This document shows, piece by piece, positions 62,064-64,000 of a DNA stretch of 64,000 bases; positions within the stretch are counted from its first letter, which is position 1; each line of letters starts with the position of its first letter. A model generated the notes under the pieces. It was not told the origin of the DNA. It saw only the letters and a list, made by a program, of their open reading frames with translations, and ran no database searches. This stretch comes from JAJFKX01 sp965230265 (GTDB lineage: Bacteria; Pseudomonadota; Gammaproteobacteria; Xanthomonadales; Wenzhouxiangellaceae), in assembly GCA_965230265.1 (NCBI GenBank), contig OZ245999.1:3410001-3474000 (forward strand). Direction: 5' to 3'. The position numbers were made by a program, and so were the translations under genes.

Positions 62064-63830
62064 ATGGATTGGTTCAAAAAAGCATTCTCCGGGGTGTGCC
62101 TGATTTTGGTTGGGGTATTCGTGTTCCAGTTTGGGATAGCCAGTGCGCAGGCTGATTCGACCAGTAGTATTTTTTATCTGGTCATTCTGGTGTTTATGTG
62201 GTGGTGGCTGACCAAAGTTTTTGAATTCCCCGGTGTCAAACTGGCTTTTAAAGCCATCGGGCAACTGGTTGCGATCATCAGCAAACCCTTGTATTGGCTG
62301 GTTGATGGTGTGTTCAGACCAGCAGCGACCGGCGCGCGTTGGGCACATTGGTGGGAAACGAGCCTGTTTCTTAAATCCTCGCATACCGGGTTTGTCCTGG
62401 ATGGCCATAAAAAACGGTTGTCACTCAAGCGCTCGTTTCAAAATATTCTCGTCAGCAGTGCGGTGGGTACGGGCAAGACCAGTGTGACGGTCGTACCGAA
62501 TATACTTGAGCTGGCGCGTGACTCAGCTTCTTTGGTGGTGATGGATGTTAAACCGGCAGCCGGTGATCCCGGTATGGGTGAGTTGTACCAATTGACCTCC
62601 GGTTATCTATCTCAGCAAGGATACAATCTGCGGGTACTCAATCTTAGTGACCCTTTGCGTAGTCTGTCGTGGAATCCGCTAGCCAATCTGAGCCATGCCC
62701 CGTTCAAAGCGCATAATGAAATCCAGGCGATTGCCAATATCGCGATCAATAACGCTACCGGGCCTGGGTCTAATCGGCGTGGTGGTGGTGACCCGCACTG
62801 GAATAACTCAGCCATCAAACACAGCGTGATGTTTATTGGTGCATTGCGGGCATTGGCCGAGCAGGATGGGCGGTATCGGCAATATTGTCATCTACCCGGT
62901 GTCTGGGATGTATTGAATCAGTGCCGCGTGTATTCTGATCCCCGGCAGACAGAACTGCCGGCAGTTACCCGGTTTATGCTGCAGGTGGGGTTAAGCCATC
63001 CACAACTATCCCAGCAGTATCTAGGGGCATTGGCGGGCAGTCCAAACAGTGTTGCTGGGGAGCTAGGTACGGCCATCACAGCTCTGGCGAACCTGGCCAA
63101 TCCAGCGATTGCCAATCTGATGGGATCGAATAATTTCTCGTTCGATGAACTCAGGCAGCGCCCGACGGCATTGTTTATTAACGTGCCGATCCAGGATTTA
63201 GCCCAGCAAACTTTTGGCTTTATCGTGCGGGTGTTTTTTAATCAGTTACTGGATCATCTGCGGCGCAACCAAGGGGCGAATCAGCGACCGGTGATGATGT
63301 TGTTAGATGAGGTCGGCAATTTCACTATTGATGCCTTTCCCGACTTTGTGGGTACAGCCCGCTCTTATAACGTAGGTATTTTGGCCATTCTGCAATCACT
63401 GGCGCAGCTATCGGCTCGGTATGGTTCAGAGCAGGCAGTGACGATTCAGGAAAATTTGGTGACCAAGTGTTGTTTTGGCGGCACTGCGGGGGTTACTGCT
63501 GATTACTTTTCCCGGGAGATTGGGAAAGCTCGGTTTACCATGCCGAAACGAGATAATCAGTTTGCGGCTCATCAGGAAGATGTATTAATCAGTCCTAGCG
63601 AACTCGCCAACACTGATAAAAAGTATTTATTTTGTACTACTGCTGATCAATACCCGATGAAGTTCAAGGGCAAACCGTATTTTAAACATCCACGCTATAA
63701 GCGATTAGCCAAAATTCCCTCCGTACCCATTCCAGAAACCACACCACCGCCCGTGCCGATATTGGATTTGGAGCGGTTCCGGCCCGCACCGACGCCAGCG
63801 GTTGATCCTAATATCATCACCGTTCCCTGA
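62064..63830 (+). CDS. VirD4/TraG-type coupling protein
   Basis: 588 residues. Two N-terminal membrane helices (GVCLILVGVFVFQFGIAS; FYLVILVFMWWWL) are followed by a hexameric ATPase domain with Walker A SSAVGTGKTS (about residue 135) and Walker B VMMLLDEVGNF (about residue 413). Between them are the WNPLANL and NSVAGELGTA-type conserved regions of the TraG/TraD family, and QENLVTKCCFGGTA follows. It docks relaxosome-bound DNA to a type IV secretion channel. No mating-pair-formation genes are in the window. It is followed by an overlapping MobC-like start. Confidence 0.93.
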   Translation: MDWFKKAFSGVCLILVGVFVFQFGIASAQADSTSSIFYLVILVFMWWWLTKVFEFPGVKLAFKAIGQLVAIISKPLYWLVDGVFRPAATGARWAHWWETSLFLKSSHTGFVLDGHKKRLSLKRSFQNILVSSAVGTGKTSVTVVPNILELARDSASLVVMDVKPAAGDPGMGELYQLTSGYLSQQGYNLRVLNLSDPLRSLSWNPLANLSHAPFKAHNEIQAIANIAINNATGPGSNRRGGGDPHWNNSAIKHSVMFIGALRALAEQDGRYRQYCHLPGVWDVLNQCRVYSDPRQTELPAVTRFMLQVGLSHPQLSQQYLGALAGSPNSVAGELGTAITALANLANPAIANLMGSNNFSFDELRQRPTALFINVPIQDLAQQTFGFIVRVFFNQLLDHLRRNQGANQRPVMMLLDEVGNFTIDAFPDFVGTARSYNVGILAILQSLAQLSARYGSEQAVTIQENLVTKCCFGGTAGVTADYFSREIGKARFTMPKRDNQFAAHQEDVLISPSELANTDKKYLFCTTADQYPMKFKGKPYFKHPRYKRLAKIPSVPIPETTPPPVPILDLERFRPAPTPAVDPNIITVP

Positions 63831-64000
63831 TGCCGAGCAATTCTACTGAATACAATAAAAAATACTGGCAGCGCTATAAACAGCGGCGACGGCGGGTGTA
63901 TGGGTATTTATCACCCACGCAGTATGAAGAACTGGCTGCACGTGCTAAAGCTCATGGTCATTCAGTGTTTCAGCAACTGTGGCAGGAAAGCCAGGCGTAT
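63830..64000 (+). CDS. MobC/relaxosome accessory-like protein, 5' part only
   Basis: ATG 63830 overlaps the TGA of the coupling-protein gene (TGATG), and the frame is open to the window edge: 57 residues. NKKYWQRYKQRRRR followed by GYLSPTQYEELAARAKAHG has the layout of ribbon-helix-helix mobilization proteins (basic leader, short strand, two helices). A relaxase gene would be expected just beyond the window. Confidence 0.6.
   Translation, partial: MPSNSTEYNKKYWQRYKQRRRRVYGYLSPTQYEELAARAKAHGHSVFQQLWQESQAY

Overview
The window looks like a piece of a gammaproteobacterial chromosome of moderate GC. The evidence is a left half of conserved housekeeping genes in familiar gammaproteobacterial neighbourhoods: polA, engB-hemB-aroE, cytochrome c4, dsbA, slt-cca, tsaD-folB-folK and rpsU-yqeY-dnaG-rpoD. 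The first gene carries a W/G/Y-rich secreted module, and an ECF sigma/TPR-kinase pair follows it. I cannot name the genus from sequence alone.

Bases 1-35000 are core genome. Cut off at the left edge is a secreted protein. It is followed by a minus-strand ECF sigma factor plus Ser/Thr kinase pair, a secreted dienelactone hydrolase, a DUF1499 membrane protein, a small ABM-type protein, an ATP-grasp enzyme and a Sel1-like protein. Then come polA with a DUF2782 partner, a TRAP small permease without its usual partners, two tandem paralogous secreted proteins of unknown function, engB-hemB-aroE, cytochrome c4, dsbA, a nuclease/phosphatase and a TauE-type exporter. A MITE-like palindromic element sits just in front of slt. 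Next are slt-epimerase-cca, midA facing away from folM, tsaD-folB-folK, the macromolecular synthesis group rpsU/yqeY/dnaG/rpoD, and a cytochrome b561.

Bases 35115-64000 are accessory. A CAU-anticodon tRNA, most like tRNA-Ile2, is followed by a P4-type tyrosine integrase, an excisionase-like protein and an unknown gene with a pseudoknot-shaped leader. No right attachment site is seen, so the island probably runs past the window edge. Its main cargo is one 4,189-residue Sec-exported protein with LRR, FN3, SpvB, FG-GAP and RHS/YD modules, ending in a hydrolase-like tip with an A-H-S-Q-G nucleophile elbow. A putative lipoprotein starts on its stop codon. This reads as a single-chain TcB/TcC-like cage toxin with its immunity protein.

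Between that toxin and an XRE regulator lies an unusual RNA locus. Two head-to-tail minus-strand units each have their own promoter and terminator. Beside them is a 76-base plus-strand tRNA-like sequence whose anticodon-arm region is perfectly complementary over 14 bases to the predicted 5' end of one small RNA. Further right are small membrane proteins, a methylase-like protein without the catalytic motif but with a beta-clamp motif, and two large unknown proteins. Last is a tightly coupled operon encoding a GrpE-like protein, an Hsp70-like protein, a VWA protein, two small proteins, a VirD4/TraG coupling protein and the start of a MobC-like protein. The right part therefore looks like an integrative conjugative or mobilizable element with its own chaperone module.
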